A stretch of DNA of 64,000 nucleotides from an uncultured Clostridia bacterium (GTDB lineage: Bacteria > Bacillota > Clostridia > Christensenellales > UBA1242). The position numbers and the translations under genes are program-made. The stretch spans positions 44,122-108,121 of the forward strand of contig CANRIT010000004.1 of the NCBI GenBank assembly GCA_947630745.1. Direction: 5' to 3'. This document shows positions 9,391-18,751 of the stretch, in pieces. Positions within the stretch are counted from its first letter, which is position 1. The number at the start of each line of letters is the position of its first letter. Under the pieces are notes generated by a model. The model was given only the letters and a program-made list of their open reading frames with translations. It was not told the DNA's origin and searched no databases.

Positions 9391-10376
9391 TAGCGTTCAT
9401 TCTCCATATTTTTTGAAGCTTCTGCGCCAAGTTGATATTGTTTGTGCAACATGTTAAGCATGGTTTTAAAAGTTTCAACATTGTCAAGCTTTAACAGCTG
9501 GGTGATATCGGCTTGATTAAGTTTTAATTCAGCGCGCTTTTCCAGCGTTTTGATAACTGCGGTTCTAAACGCTTTTGACCTGAAATAGCTGCCCTTTAAT
9601 TCCTTTAGCGTCTTAAAGCCGTTTGCAAATTCTGCATACGCTTTTGCTGACATGTCAGGCTCTTTATCCGTCACCCTACCAATTGCATCGACATATTTAA
9701 TTTTGTTTTTGTCGTCTTTAATTTGAAGATAGTAGTCGTCCTTTTCTTTAACATCAACCACATTGCCAAGTTCAATTCTGCCATCAACCACATCCAAAGT
9801 TGTGCCAGTTTTTCTTGTTGCCAACACGCCAAGCCCGCGCATCACTGACCTAAACGACATTGCTGTGTCAACTTTTTTGCCCTTTTTATCAACAATATCT
9901 TGTTCCTTTTTGTTGCCAGCGGTTAGATAATCTTTATTATTGAAGGTAAACGAACCAGTTAATTCTTTATCCTTAAGGTTGATAACTTTGCCCGTTCTGT
10001 CAATTGCAACAAATTGACCATTCTTTTTAGCACTGATATAGCCATCGGTAATTTCCAAAAGCTCATCAAACTGCGCAAGTTTTTTAAATTTTTTGTCAAC
10101 CAAAATTAGCGGGGTGTCCGCAGTTTTTGCAACAAGTTTGCAGTTTGCAAATGCGCCAGTTGTCATTTCGTTAAGTGTGCGAACATATTGATAGAAATCT
10201 TTAAACACATATTTGCCGTTTTTTGGAACAACATGCTCATGCTTTTGGAAGGTGAATGGATTGCTGTAATCCCTAACGATATATGAGCCATCACCCATAT
10301 CCACAATTCTTTCTTTGTCAAAATCAAGTTTAAGTTCTTTGCCATCTTTGTTTATATAAGTAAAAACGTTTGCCAT
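9390..10376 (-). CDS. Hypothetical protein with WG-repeat-like beta segments
   Basis: 328 aa; repeats such as DGYISAKKNGQFVAIDRTGKVI; RBS AGGAGG immediately upstream. Confidence 0.7.
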   Translation of the reverse strand: MANVFTYINKDGKELKLDFDKERIVDMGDGSYIVRDYSNPFTFQKHEHVVPKNGKYVFKDFYQYVRTLNEMTTGAFANCKLVAKTADTPLILVDKKFKKLAQFDELLEITDGYISAKKNGQFVAIDRTGKVINLKDKELTGSFTFNNKDYLTAGNKKEQDIVDKKGKKVDTAMSFRSVMRGLGVLATRKTGTTLDVVDGRIELGNVVDVKEKDDYYLQIKDDKNKIKYVDAIGRVTDKEPDMSAKAYAEFANGFKTLKELKGSYFRSKAFRTAVIKTLEKRAELKLNQADITQLLKLDNVETFKTMLNMLHKQYQLGAEASKNMENER

Positions 10377-10422
10377 ATTTTCCTCCTATATTTTTTTGGG
10401 CTGGTCTACCCCTCATACTTAC

Positions 10423-10452
10423 ATTTTAGCACAGCCCCCCCCCCTAAGTCAA
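10423..10452 (-). promoter_or_regulatory. Candidate promoter with G10 homopolymer in the -35/-10 spacer
   Basis: Minus strand: TTGACT (10452-10447), 18-nt spacer TA-G10-CTGTGC, TAAAAT (10428-10423). Confidence 0.7.
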
Positions 10453-10590
10453 TCTTTTTAATAGGATTTTTTAATTTTTTTATATATAACACACAAAAAA
10501 CCCTTGTTTTTACAGCCAAACTTAGCAATAACCCAAACACATCTACAAAATTGAACAAATCAACAAAAAAAACCACCATGTGGTGATTTT

Positions 10591-10875
10591 TTAGTCGTCC
10601 CAATCAGATTTATATTTACCCGTCCTCAAATTTTCAAGAAATTCTTCAATTCTATCTCGTTCTGCTTCTTCAAATGGCAACAACTTCCGCCTCTCTTCTC
10701 TTAGCCGTGATTCGTGTAATTCTTCTAAATTATAGAAGGCAGGAACATCATCATCTTCATCGCCAGAACAAACACGTTTATGCTGAAAATAATTATCATC
10801 TTTTTCATCCAAGCGAAGAAATCTAACCCTTTCACCATATTTTTGTATCATTTTTTGGACTAAACTCTTTTCCAT
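10591..10875 (-). CDS. Hypothetical acidic protein
   Basis: 94 aa ORF with a consensus promoter upstream. Confidence 0.6.
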   Translation of the reverse strand: MEKSLVQKMIQKYGERVRFLRLDEKDDNYFQHKRVCSGDEDDDVPAFYNLEELHESRLREERRKLLPFEEAERDRIEEFLENLRTGKYKSDWDD

Positions 10876-10892
10876 ATTTTATCTCCAATTAC

Positions 10893-10921
10893 ATTATAGC
10901 AAAACTCATTCAATTTGTCAA
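10893..10921 (-). promoter_or_regulatory. Sigma-A-type promoter for 10591-10875
   Basis: TTGACA-N17-TATAAT on minus strand. Confidence 0.75.
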
Positions 10922-10950
10922 TAGTTTATAAAAAATTGCAACAAACGCGC

Positions 10951-11388
10951 TTACTTTAATTTTCTATTCAACTCTCTAGTTTTTATAGTTTCGCGTTTAT
11001 CCCACAATTTTTTGCCGCGGGCAAGAGCGATTTCAACTTTAAGTTGGCTGTCAACAAAATAGGCGCGCGTTGGCACAAGGGTAAGGTGTTCGGTTTCTAT
11101 GCGCTTTTTCCACTTTTCAATCTCTTTTTTATGCAGCAGCAATTTTCTGTCTCTACGGGTTTTGTCTTCCCCTCTGCCTGCGGAAAACGAGTTGGCATAT
11201 TCTTTAATATAACTATTCCTTAAAAAGCACTCGCCCGCCTTTATGTAGCCGTAGCAGTCCACAATTGAAAAATGCCCAAGCCTAACCGACTTGATTTCGT
11301 CACCAGTTAAAACTATGCCCGCCTCCAACTTTTCAAGCAAATCATATTCAAAGCGGGCGCGTCTGTTTTCCGCCACCAATTTTTCCAT
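10951..11388 (-). CDS. smpB: SsrA-binding protein
   Basis: ENRRARFEYDLLEKLEAGIVLTGDEIKSVR, RDRKLLLHKKEI, ALARGKKLWDKRETIKTRE. Confidence 0.95.
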   Translation of the reverse strand: MEKLVAENRRARFEYDLLEKLEAGIVLTGDEIKSVRLGHFSIVDCYGYIKAGECFLRNSYIKEYANSFSAGRGEDKTRRDRKLLLHKKEIEKWKKRIETEHLTLVPTRAYFVDSQLKVEIALARGKKLWDKRETIKTRELNRKLK

Positions 11389-11546
11389 TTCTATCCTTTA
11401 TAAATTTTGTATTGCATAAGTTAGTTTTTTCAATAATACCCAAAAAAATGAAAAAAGTCAATGTCAAGCGACAGACTTTTTTCAAAAATTTTAAAAAATT
11501 GAAATGTTTTGGTGCAGAAATTGCAAAATTTTGCAAAAATTGAAAT

Positions 11547-13808
11547 TTATTTTTTGTGTTTGGATTTTAATTTGTAATAATCTTTGGCAGAAAATTGATT
11601 GGATTTTGCGTTTTTGTGCGATTTTTTATTGTTTTTTTGCAATTTGCCAATTTTTGATTTTTGTTTTAAATTTTTGCCGCGATTGAAGGTTTTGTTGTTG
11701 ATAAAATCTTTAACCTGCTGTTCGACCCCAACCAAATCAAAATCTATCTGCCTTAATTGCGTGTTTACATTTGACACCACAATGCGCAACTTGTCGCCAA
11801 TAACAAAACTGTGCTGCTTGCCTTTTAGTGATAGGCTCATCTCATCATACTCGTAGTTATCAAACGGCAAATTGTCCGCCTTAATCATCCCTTCAATGCC
11901 GTTATCTAGTTCGGCAAAAATGCCAAACTCTTGCACGCCCGATATGACGGCATCAAATTCCTGCCCCAAAAAGTTCTTCATATACACTGCTTTTTTGTAA
12001 TCGTCCACCGCGCGTTCGGCTTCGTCCGCCGTCTTTTCCGTTTCGCTGCACCATTCGCTTGCGCGTTCAACAATTGGGGCAAACCTTTCGCGTATTTCGC
12101 TTGCTGGCATGCCGTTAAGATAACACTTTATAACCCTATGCACCATAAGGTCTGGATAACGCCTTATTGGGCTGGTAAAATGGCAATAATATTCGCTTGC
12201 CAAACCAAAGTGCCCCAAACATGTTGGTGAGTATCGCGCCTTCATCATTGTGCGAAGGGTTAACACAGCAAGCGTTTGTTCTTTTGGCGAGCCTGCAATT
12301 TTTTCCATAATTTTCTGATAGGCTGCAGGGGTATCCCCTTCAATTTCTAAATTATTGCTAACGCCCATATTAAGCAAAATTTTGCTAAGCCGTGCCACCT
12401 TTTCGTTATCTGGTTTTTCATGCACACGATACATCAATGGCAGTTTTGTATTATACCCCCACAGGGCAACCGCTTCGTTGGCGGCAATCATCAAACTTTC
12501 AATAATTTCGTGTGCTTCGTCTTGCATGCGTTTGGTTATGGAAACAATCTCGCCTTGTTCATTTTCCAAAATAAATGGCTCGGGAATATTAAACCTTATT
12601 TCGCCGCGTTTTAGGCGCAAATCCTTCAATTTTTGTGAAATTTCGCGGTAAATTAATATAAATTCATACACATCCGCATATTTTTCGCGCAAAAGTTCAT
12701 CCCCCGCAAGCAGATTTGTAATCTCAGTATAGGTCATGCGGTGCGCGCTTTTTATCACACTTTCCACCACGCGAGAAGACAACACTTTTGCATCCTTATC
12801 CATTTCCATCACAACAGATAGAGTTAGCCTATTTTCCCCTTCGTTAAGCGAGCATATGCCGTTAGAAAGTTCAACTGGTAGCATTGGAATAACTTGGTTT
12901 GGGAAGTATACACTTGTGCCGCGCTTGTATGCTTGTTTGTCCAGCGCAGAATTTTCTGTTACATAGTGGCTTACATCCGCAATATGTACATATAGGGTAT
13001 ACCCCCCACCCGCATTTTGTTCAACCGAAATTGCATCGTCAAAATCGCGCGCATCTTCACCATCTATTGTTATGGTTTTTAATTTGGTAAAATCTTGCCT
13101 ATTTTTAAACTTGCTTAAATCCACAGTTTGTGGAAGCTTTTTTGCTTCTGCAATTGTTGCCGCATCAAACTTGTCCACCAACTTATAGCTGCGGATGATA
13201 GAAAGTTGTTCGGCTTTTGGGTTGTTTGCCTTACCCAACACTTCAACAATTTTTCCGCGCAACACGCCTTGTTCAAGCAGCGCGCTGTCAAGTTCCACCC
13301 ACACCTTTTCGTTATTCTGGGCAGTGCCTTCATCTCCCTTGTAAATGCGGATTTGCTGCACTTTGTCATCGTCTGGGAAAACCACATTTTTGCTTTTGCC
13401 TTCAATAAACGTGCCGACCACATGCGTAGTGTTTCTGTTTAGCACGCGCACAATTTTGCCTTCAAAAAGCTCATCCTTGCCAACATGCGTAATTTCAAAC
13501 AGCACATCATCGCCGTCCATTGCCCCGTTGATTGCAAACGCGGGGATAAAGAAATCGGGTTTGTCTGGCACGGAAACAAAGCCGTAGCCCTTTCTGTTTA
13601 AACTCAATTTGCCTTTAATAAAGCCGCGGTCGGCAGAAATGGAAACCTTGTCGTCATCCAAAAACAGCACGCCATCTTTTATAAGCGACAGAATTTTGTT
13701 TTTAACTTCTTTCTCGTTTTGTTGGGTGATTTTCGCAATTGACTGCGCAACTTTATCCACACTTAAATAAATAAGCGCATTTTCGCGTATAAGTTTTACA
13801 TAATCCAT
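11547..13808 (-). CDS. rnr: Ribonuclease R
   Basis: RNB core TIDGEDARDFDDAISVE, HIADVSHYV, HFTSPIRRYPDLMVHR; C-terminal S1-like domain. Confidence 0.95.
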   Translation of the reverse strand: MDYVKLIRENALIYLSVDKVAQSIAKITQQNEKEVKNKILSLIKDGVLFLDDDKVSISADRGFIKGKLSLNRKGYGFVSVPDKPDFFIPAFAINGAMDGDDVLFEITHVGKDELFEGKIVRVLNRNTTHVVGTFIEGKSKNVVFPDDDKVQQIRIYKGDEGTAQNNEKVWVELDSALLEQGVLRGKIVEVLGKANNPKAEQLSIIRSYKLVDKFDAATIAEAKKLPQTVDLSKFKNRQDFTKLKTITIDGEDARDFDDAISVEQNAGGGYTLYVHIADVSHYVTENSALDKQAYKRGTSVYFPNQVIPMLPVELSNGICSLNEGENRLTLSVVMEMDKDAKVLSSRVVESVIKSAHRMTYTEITNLLAGDELLREKYADVYEFILIYREISQKLKDLRLKRGEIRFNIPEPFILENEQGEIVSITKRMQDEAHEIIESLMIAANEAVALWGYNTKLPLMYRVHEKPDNEKVARLSKILLNMGVSNNLEIEGDTPAAYQKIMEKIAGSPKEQTLAVLTLRTMMKARYSPTCLGHFGLASEYYCHFTSPIRRYPDLMVHRVIKCYLNGMPASEIRERFAPIVERASEWCSETEKTADEAERAVDDYKKAVYMKNFLGQEFDAVISGVQEFGIFAELDNGIEGMIKADNLPFDNYEYDEMSLSLKGKQHSFVIGDKLRIVVSNVNTQLRQIDFDLVGVEQQVKDFINNKTFNRGKNLKQKSKIGKLQKNNKKSHKNAKSNQFSAKDYYKLKSKHKK

Positions 13809-14052
13809 ACATATATTTTAGCATTTTATTTTAAATTAATAAACTAAATTAACGCGCTTTGCATGTTTTTTAACAAAATTAAAGGGATGTTTTTTAAATT
13901 TAGGTAATTTGAATTCGGTTTTTACTTTTTAATGGCTAATGTAGACGGCAAAGAACTAGCCAAATTATTTTCCCGACCGAAAGAAAAGAATTTGGCGGTG
14001 ACGTTTAAACAAAATCATTCCGCCCCACACAAAAAGGCAATAAAAAAAGCGG

Positions 14053-14352
14053 CTAATAAACCACTTTTATAAGTATAAAGTACGCAATTGCCAAAACAGC
14101 CACAATGCCCAAGCAAATGTAGATAAGGCGGGTGATGCGACCCTGACGCGAGCCAGACTTGTTGTGCGCATAATAACTGTCTTGGTTGCCAGTTATAACA
14201 TTGTTCGCTTCCGATTCGCCCGTGATTTGCATAAACACAAGCACAACCAAAACCAAGCACAACAACGCAATCAACACCAAGCAAACGCGTGCCAAATTTG
14301 AAAGCACTGTGCTTGTGGTACTAGAAATTGTATCTGCCAAAAATAAGCTCAT
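14053..14352 (-). CDS. secG: Preprotein translocase subunit SecG
   Basis: 99 aa with two TM segments, located immediately upstream of rnr as is common in Bacillota. Confidence 0.7.
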   Translation of the reverse strand: MSLFLADTISSTTSTVLSNLARVCLVLIALLCLVLVVLVFMQITGESEANNVITGNQDSYYAHNKSGSRQGRITRLIYICLGIVAVLAIAYFILIKVVY

Positions 14353-14362
14353 AAATCCTCCA

Positions 14363-14584
14363 TTAAATCCTTACATAAGTTAAATACACCAAAACCGCAA
14401 TTAAGATAAGCGCCAGCACCAAACTACTGATTTTTTTGTATTTTTTGTCTTTATCATCAAACGAATTAAACAGCGACACAAAACACGACATTATGCACGC
14501 CAACATAACAATCCAAAGCGACCAAAACCATAGATTAGAAATGTCTTTTATAAAATTTACAAATTGATAATAAAACGATTTCAT
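14363..14584 (-). CDS. Small two-TM hypothetical protein
   Basis: 73 aa, two hydrophobic helices, own upstream promoter. Confidence 0.55.
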   Translation of the reverse strand: MKSFYYQFVNFIKDISNLWFWSLWIVMLACIMSCFVSLFNSFDDKDKKYKKISSLVLALILIAVLVYLTYVRI

Positions 14585-14590
14585 GCTTGT

Positions 14591-14619
14591 ATTTTAACAC
14601 AAATTTTTTGTTTTGTCAA
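14591..14619 (-). promoter_or_regulatory. Promoter for the 14584-secG-rnr-smpB gene string
   Basis: TTGACA-N17-TAAAAT on minus strand. Confidence 0.7.
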
Positions 14620-14756
14620 TAAGTTTAGTATTTTTATGCAAACTTTTAAAAATTTTGATTGTTTTTGTTTCTAACGCATTTTTTTGTTTAAAAGTTGCAA
14701 AATTGATGAAATTTTTGTGTTTTTATGTGTTTTTTATGTGTTTTTTTATTAAAAAA

Positions 14757-16232
14757 TTATTTTTCAATTAAACTCTCGCCTTCAAATGCTGGATTTTTTG
14801 GTGCGCCCAAAAGCTCAAGAAATGTTGGTGCAACATCTTTAAGCCCGCCCGATTTTTTAAGTTTGTATTCCTTATCCGCAACAACGGTGAACATAACTGG
14901 ATTGAACGAGTGTGAGGTGTGTGGCAAACCATTATCATAGCGCATTTGGTCCGCGTTGCCGTGGTCGGCAGTTATGCAAACGAAATAGCCTTTTTGTTTT
15001 GCGTTTTCCACCACTTTCTTCACGCATTTATCCAAAAATTCAAGTGCCTTAACCACTGCCTCGTAATTGCCAGTATGCCCAATCATGTCTGGGTTTGAAT
15101 AGTTTACCAAAATGGCATCGTAATTTTTGTCCATCGCCTTTATAACTTCGTCCGTAATCTCTTTTGCGCGCATTTTTGGAGTTTTTGCATAATCGTTGGT
15201 TTTAATTGTTGGCACATGCACACGGTCTTCAAACTTAAAAGGTTCTTCCCGCCCGCCGTTTAAAAAGTAGGTTATGTGCGCGTATTTTGTACTTTCGCTA
15301 ATCTTTATCTGTTTAAGTTTTAGGTTGCTTAAATATTCGCTAAGCGTGTTTTTTGTAACTTCTTTTTTGTACAGCACAAGCGAATCAATTCCGCCCACGT
15401 CCGCCATTGTTACAACATGGCAATTTGTATCTTGCACCATTTTTGCAAGTTGGCGCAACCTATCTTCACGGAAATTAAAAAACATAACCGTGTCGCGCTC
15501 AGTAAGTTCAACTTCTGGTTTGGTTTTTACGCTTACTGGCAAAATAAATTCATCAAATCTGTTGGCTGCGTACTCTTGGTCAATATACCCCTCCACCCTA
15601 TTTTGTTCAATGGGTTTGTTTGGGTGGAACATGGCATTAAACGCAATGGTTGTTCGGTCCAGATTGCCTTCCCTATCCATATAGTAAAATCTTCCACCAA
15701 GGCTGGCGATTTGGCAATTTTTAACCTGTTTTGTCTGTTTTTTAAACAATTTAAGGTATTTTTTGCACACATTTGGCTCGGTATCGCGCCCGTCAGTTAT
15801 AAAGTGGACAAATATATTTGGCACGCAATCTTTAACCTCGTTTATAATTGCAATTGCGTGGTTAATATCGCTATGCACATTTTTGTCGCTCATCAGCCCA
15901 ACCAAATGAAAATTGCTTTTGCGCTTTTTAAGCTCTTTTTTAAGCGTAGCAACCGCTTTATTTTTACCAAATTTATTAGAAGCAATATCTTTTGCAATTT
16001 GCATTGGAACGGAATAAATTGCCCTGCCCGCGCCAATTGTGCCATGCCCAACTTCGCTACCCCCTAGGGTATGTGGCAAAAGCCCAACCGCCTCGCTATC
16101 CGCCTTTAAAAGCGAATAGGATTTTTTTCTTAATCCATGCAAAAAAGGCGTGTTTGCATTTGTAACCGCATTGTAAGCATAACGCTTACCTTCGCCATAT
16201 CCATCCAAAATTATCAAAATGCCCTTATTCAT
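14757..16232 (-). CDS. gpmI: 2,3-bisphosphoglycerate-independent phosphoglycerate mutase
   Basis: ILDGYGEG, GGSEVGHGTIGAGR, HFITDGRDTEP, NYSNPDMIGHTGN, TADHGNAD. Confidence 0.95.
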   Translation of the reverse strand: MNKGILIILDGYGEGKRYAYNAVTNANTPFLHGLRKKSYSLLKADSEAVGLLPHTLGGSEVGHGTIGAGRAIYSVPMQIAKDIASNKFGKNKAVATLKKELKKRKSNFHLVGLMSDKNVHSDINHAIAIINEVKDCVPNIFVHFITDGRDTEPNVCKKYLKLFKKQTKQVKNCQIASLGGRFYYMDREGNLDRTTIAFNAMFHPNKPIEQNRVEGYIDQEYAANRFDEFILPVSVKTKPEVELTERDTVMFFNFREDRLRQLAKMVQDTNCHVVTMADVGGIDSLVLYKKEVTKNTLSEYLSNLKLKQIKISESTKYAHITYFLNGGREEPFKFEDRVHVPTIKTNDYAKTPKMRAKEITDEVIKAMDKNYDAILVNYSNPDMIGHTGNYEAVVKALEFLDKCVKKVVENAKQKGYFVCITADHGNADQMRYDNGLPHTSHSFNPVMFTVVADKEYKLKKSGGLKDVAPTFLELLGAPKNPAFEGESLIEK

Positions 16233-16914
16233 AAACTCTCCTTAAAAATTCAAAAAATCTATCGCTATCAATTGACAATCTGCCCAACAAAAACCCGTCA
16301 ACACCCGTGCTTTTAAGGCTTTTAAAATTATGCTGATTTACATTGCCGCCGTACAATATTTTTGCATCAATATTATATTTTTGCGCGGCTGCTTTTATGT
16401 TTTTTATCATTTCGCCAACATAGTCTGCATCGGGCGACTGATTTGACCCAATTGCCCAAACTGGCTCGTATGCAACAATAAGTGGTTTTGTTTTGCTTGC
16501 TGCATTAAATGCGGATTCAACTTGATGCTTAAAACCAGCATACCCCATCCCCCTATCTGTTTCACCAACACACACAATTGGGATTATATCACTTTTTTGC
16601 GCGGCAACAATTTTTTGTGCAACAATTTCATCGCTTTCAAACACACGCCTTTCACTATGCCCCACTAGGGTATATTTGCAGCCCATATCTATTAACATAT
16701 GCGCGCTAATTTGCCCAGTGGATTTGCCCTCATCAAACGCGGAAACATCTTGTGCGCCAAGCAAATGAAATTTTAGCTGCCGTTTAAACTGTGACATATA
16801 AACAAAAGGCGGACACAAAATAAGTTTTGTGCCCTCAACCTTGTTTAGTTGCTTAATAAGTTTTGAGTATAAATTTAAGTTGCCGTTCATTTTATAGTTG
16901 CAAACTATAAGCAT
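16225..16914 (-). CDS. tpiA: Triosephosphate isomerase
   Basis: CNYKMNG, GAQDVSAFDEGKSTGQIS, LVGHSERR, AYEPVWAIG, ILYGGNV. Confidence 0.95.
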   Translation of the reverse strand: MLIVCNYKMNGNLNLYSKLIKQLNKVEGTKLILCPPFVYMSQFKRQLKFHLLGAQDVSAFDEGKSTGQISAHMLIDMGCKYTLVGHSERRVFESDEIVAQKIVAAQKSDIIPIVCVGETDRGMGYAGFKHQVESAFNAASKTKPLIVAYEPVWAIGSNQSPDADYVGEMIKNIKAAAQKYNIDAKILYGGNVNQHNFKSLKSTGVDGFLLGRLSIDSDRFFEFLRRVYE

Positions 16915-16922
16915 AAAATCTC

Positions 16923-18101
16923 CTAAATATCTTCAATAAGCTCCACACACGGCAATTGTTTACCTTGAAGAAGCATAAGTGATGCCCCTCCACCGGTTGA
17001 AAGGTGAACATGTTTGCCTACCCCAATCTGTTGTGCCGCTGCCACGCTGTCACCCCCACCTATTATGGTGTTTGCCTTGCTTTTTCTTATGTATTTAGCA
17101 ATTTTATACGTTCCGCGCCTAAATTTTTCGTACTCATAAACGCCAAGTGGACCATTCCAAACAATGGTGCGCGCTTTTTTGATAACCTTTTTAAATTGTT
17201 TAATGGTCTTTTTGCCAATATCCATCGCCTGCGCGTTGTCTGGAATAAAGCCGCTGTTGTACAATTTTGCATCGGCTTCCGCGCTAAATTGGGTGGTAAC
17301 CATGTTGTCAATTGGCAAAATAACTTTTACGCCACGCTCTTTGGCTTTGTCTAAAATTTCTTTTGCTTTTGCAACCTTGCTGTTATCAACCAAACTCATG
17401 CCCACGCTTCCGCCAATCGCTTTTATGAAGGTATAAGCCATACCCCCACCCAGCATAATTGTATCAGCCTTATCAATTAAATTTTCAATAACTGGCAACT
17501 TGTCCGAAACCTTTGCTCCGCCCAAAATTACAACAAAAGGTTTGTCTGGATTTTTTGTGATTTTTTCAAACCTATTAAGTTCATCTTCAACCAAAAATCC
17601 AACCACGGATGGCAAAAGTTTTGCAATGCCATAAGTGGACGCATGTTTGCGGTGTGCAGTGCCAAATGCTTCAAGCACAAAGATGTCGGCAAGCTTGGCA
17701 AGCTTTTTAGCAAACGCCTCGTCATTATCTTCTTCCTGCTTATAGAAACGGATGTTTTCCAGCATAAGCACATCGCCTTCATTCATCTTATTAACCATTT
17801 CCAAAGTGGACTTGTCGGTAACATCCTCGGCAAAAGAAATTGGTTTTTCCAGCAAATTGCTAAGCCTTGCAAGCACTGGGCGCAAGGACAATTTGTTGTC
17901 CACCTGCCCGTTTGGCCTGCCTAAATGTGAGCAAAGTATAACCTTTGCATTATGTTCAATTAAAAATTTTATGGTTGGTAAAGTTGCCACAATACGCGTG
18001 TCATCAACAATTTTAAGTTCGTTATTTATAGGTACATTGTAGTCAACTCTAACAAAAACGCGCTTTCCAGCCACGTCTATATTTCTTATACTTTTTTTCA
18101 T
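16923..18101 (-). CDS. pgk: Phosphoglycerate kinase
   Basis: RVDYNVP, SHLGRP, FGTAHRKHAS, ILGGAKVSDK, WNGPLGVYE, STGGGAS. Confidence 0.97.
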   Translation of the reverse strand: MKKSIRNIDVAGKRVFVRVDYNVPINNELKIVDDTRIVATLPTIKFLIEHNAKVILCSHLGRPNGQVDNKLSLRPVLARLSNLLEKPISFAEDVTDKSTLEMVNKMNEGDVLMLENIRFYKQEEDNDEAFAKKLAKLADIFVLEAFGTAHRKHASTYGIAKLLPSVVGFLVEDELNRFEKITKNPDKPFVVILGGAKVSDKLPVIENLIDKADTIMLGGGMAYTFIKAIGGSVGMSLVDNSKVAKAKEILDKAKERGVKVILPIDNMVTTQFSAEADAKLYNSGFIPDNAQAMDIGKKTIKQFKKVIKKARTIVWNGPLGVYEYEKFRRGTYKIAKYIRKSKANTIIGGGDSVAAAQQIGVGKHVHLSTGGGASLMLLQGKQLPCVELIEDI

Positions 18102-18157
18102 ATTGACTCCAAATTATTATTCAATTTTAAATATAATACTCCCAGTATTATGCTATA

Positions 18158-18185
18158 ATTATAGCATATTAAAATATTATTTCAA
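18158..18185 (-). promoter_or_regulatory. Predicted promoter of the pgk-tpiA-gpmI operon with -10 inside a palindrome
   Basis: TTGAAA-N16-TATAAT; the TATAAT lies within the 20-bp palindrome TATGCTATAATTATAGCATA (18149-18168). Confidence 0.65.
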
Positions 18186-18689
18186 AATAATTTGCGCATA
18201 TTTTGAAAAAAATCTTTTAAAAGTTTTATTTTCCACCAAACTCACCCCAAATCGGTCGCAGAACAGATAAACCTTGTTTTTACTGCAATGCTCGCTTGAC
18301 GGGTAAAGCCGCTTATCCCCTAAAACAATTTTGTTGTGTTTGCATAGCGAAATACCCTCCACCCCTATACAAAAGGTTTTGTATTTAGTATAAACTGTCG
18401 CACCTTGATGAGCATCAAAAATATGTATCTTTTCACCATCGCAAACGATGATGGATTGCTTGCGTTCTTTTGAAACGACATATACCCCCGCCACCACCGG
18501 GCATTTTAGTTTGTGCGACAACATCATAAGCTCATTTGTTACAACCGCATTGTGCAGAATTTCAGTTTCCACAACATAATCGTATATTATGCCATAATTA
18601 AAAATAAGCAAATCGCACGCGCGCAATTTTACAAAGCAATTCAAATAAAAACTTTTATAATTTCCGCCAGTTACAACAACAATTTTCAC
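18177..18689 (-). CDS. Hypothetical protein
   Basis: ORF 18177-18722; GTG start at ~18689 (VKIVVVTGGNYK) preferred because of an upstream GGTGG. Confidence 0.55.
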   Translation of the reverse strand: MKIVVVTGGNYKSFYLNCFVKLRACDLLIFNYGIIYDYVVETEILHNAVVTNELMMLSHKLKCPVVAGVYVVSKERKQSIIVCDGEKIHIFDAHQGATVYTKYKTFCIGVEGISLCKHNKIVLGDKRLYPSSEHCSKNKVYLFCDRFGVSLVENKTFKRFFSKYAQIILK

Positions 18690-18751
18690 ATTCCACCAAC
18701 AATCTAAAACATAGTATGCCAATGCAAAAATTTTTGATAAACTACAAAATT

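Noticed and set aside
10406-10603. 65-aa minus-strand ORF containing the G tract as coding sequence (LGGGAVL)
   Set aside because: No RBS or conserved features; the promoter interpretation with RBS and CDS at 10376 explains the region better.
13932-14072. 46-codon plus-strand ORF MANVDGKELAKLFSRPKEKN...
   Set aside because: No ribosome binding site, overlaps the secG 3' end convergently; probably chance.
15417-16067. 216-aa plus-strand ORF
   Set aside because: Antisense to gpmI, which has all catalytic motifs.
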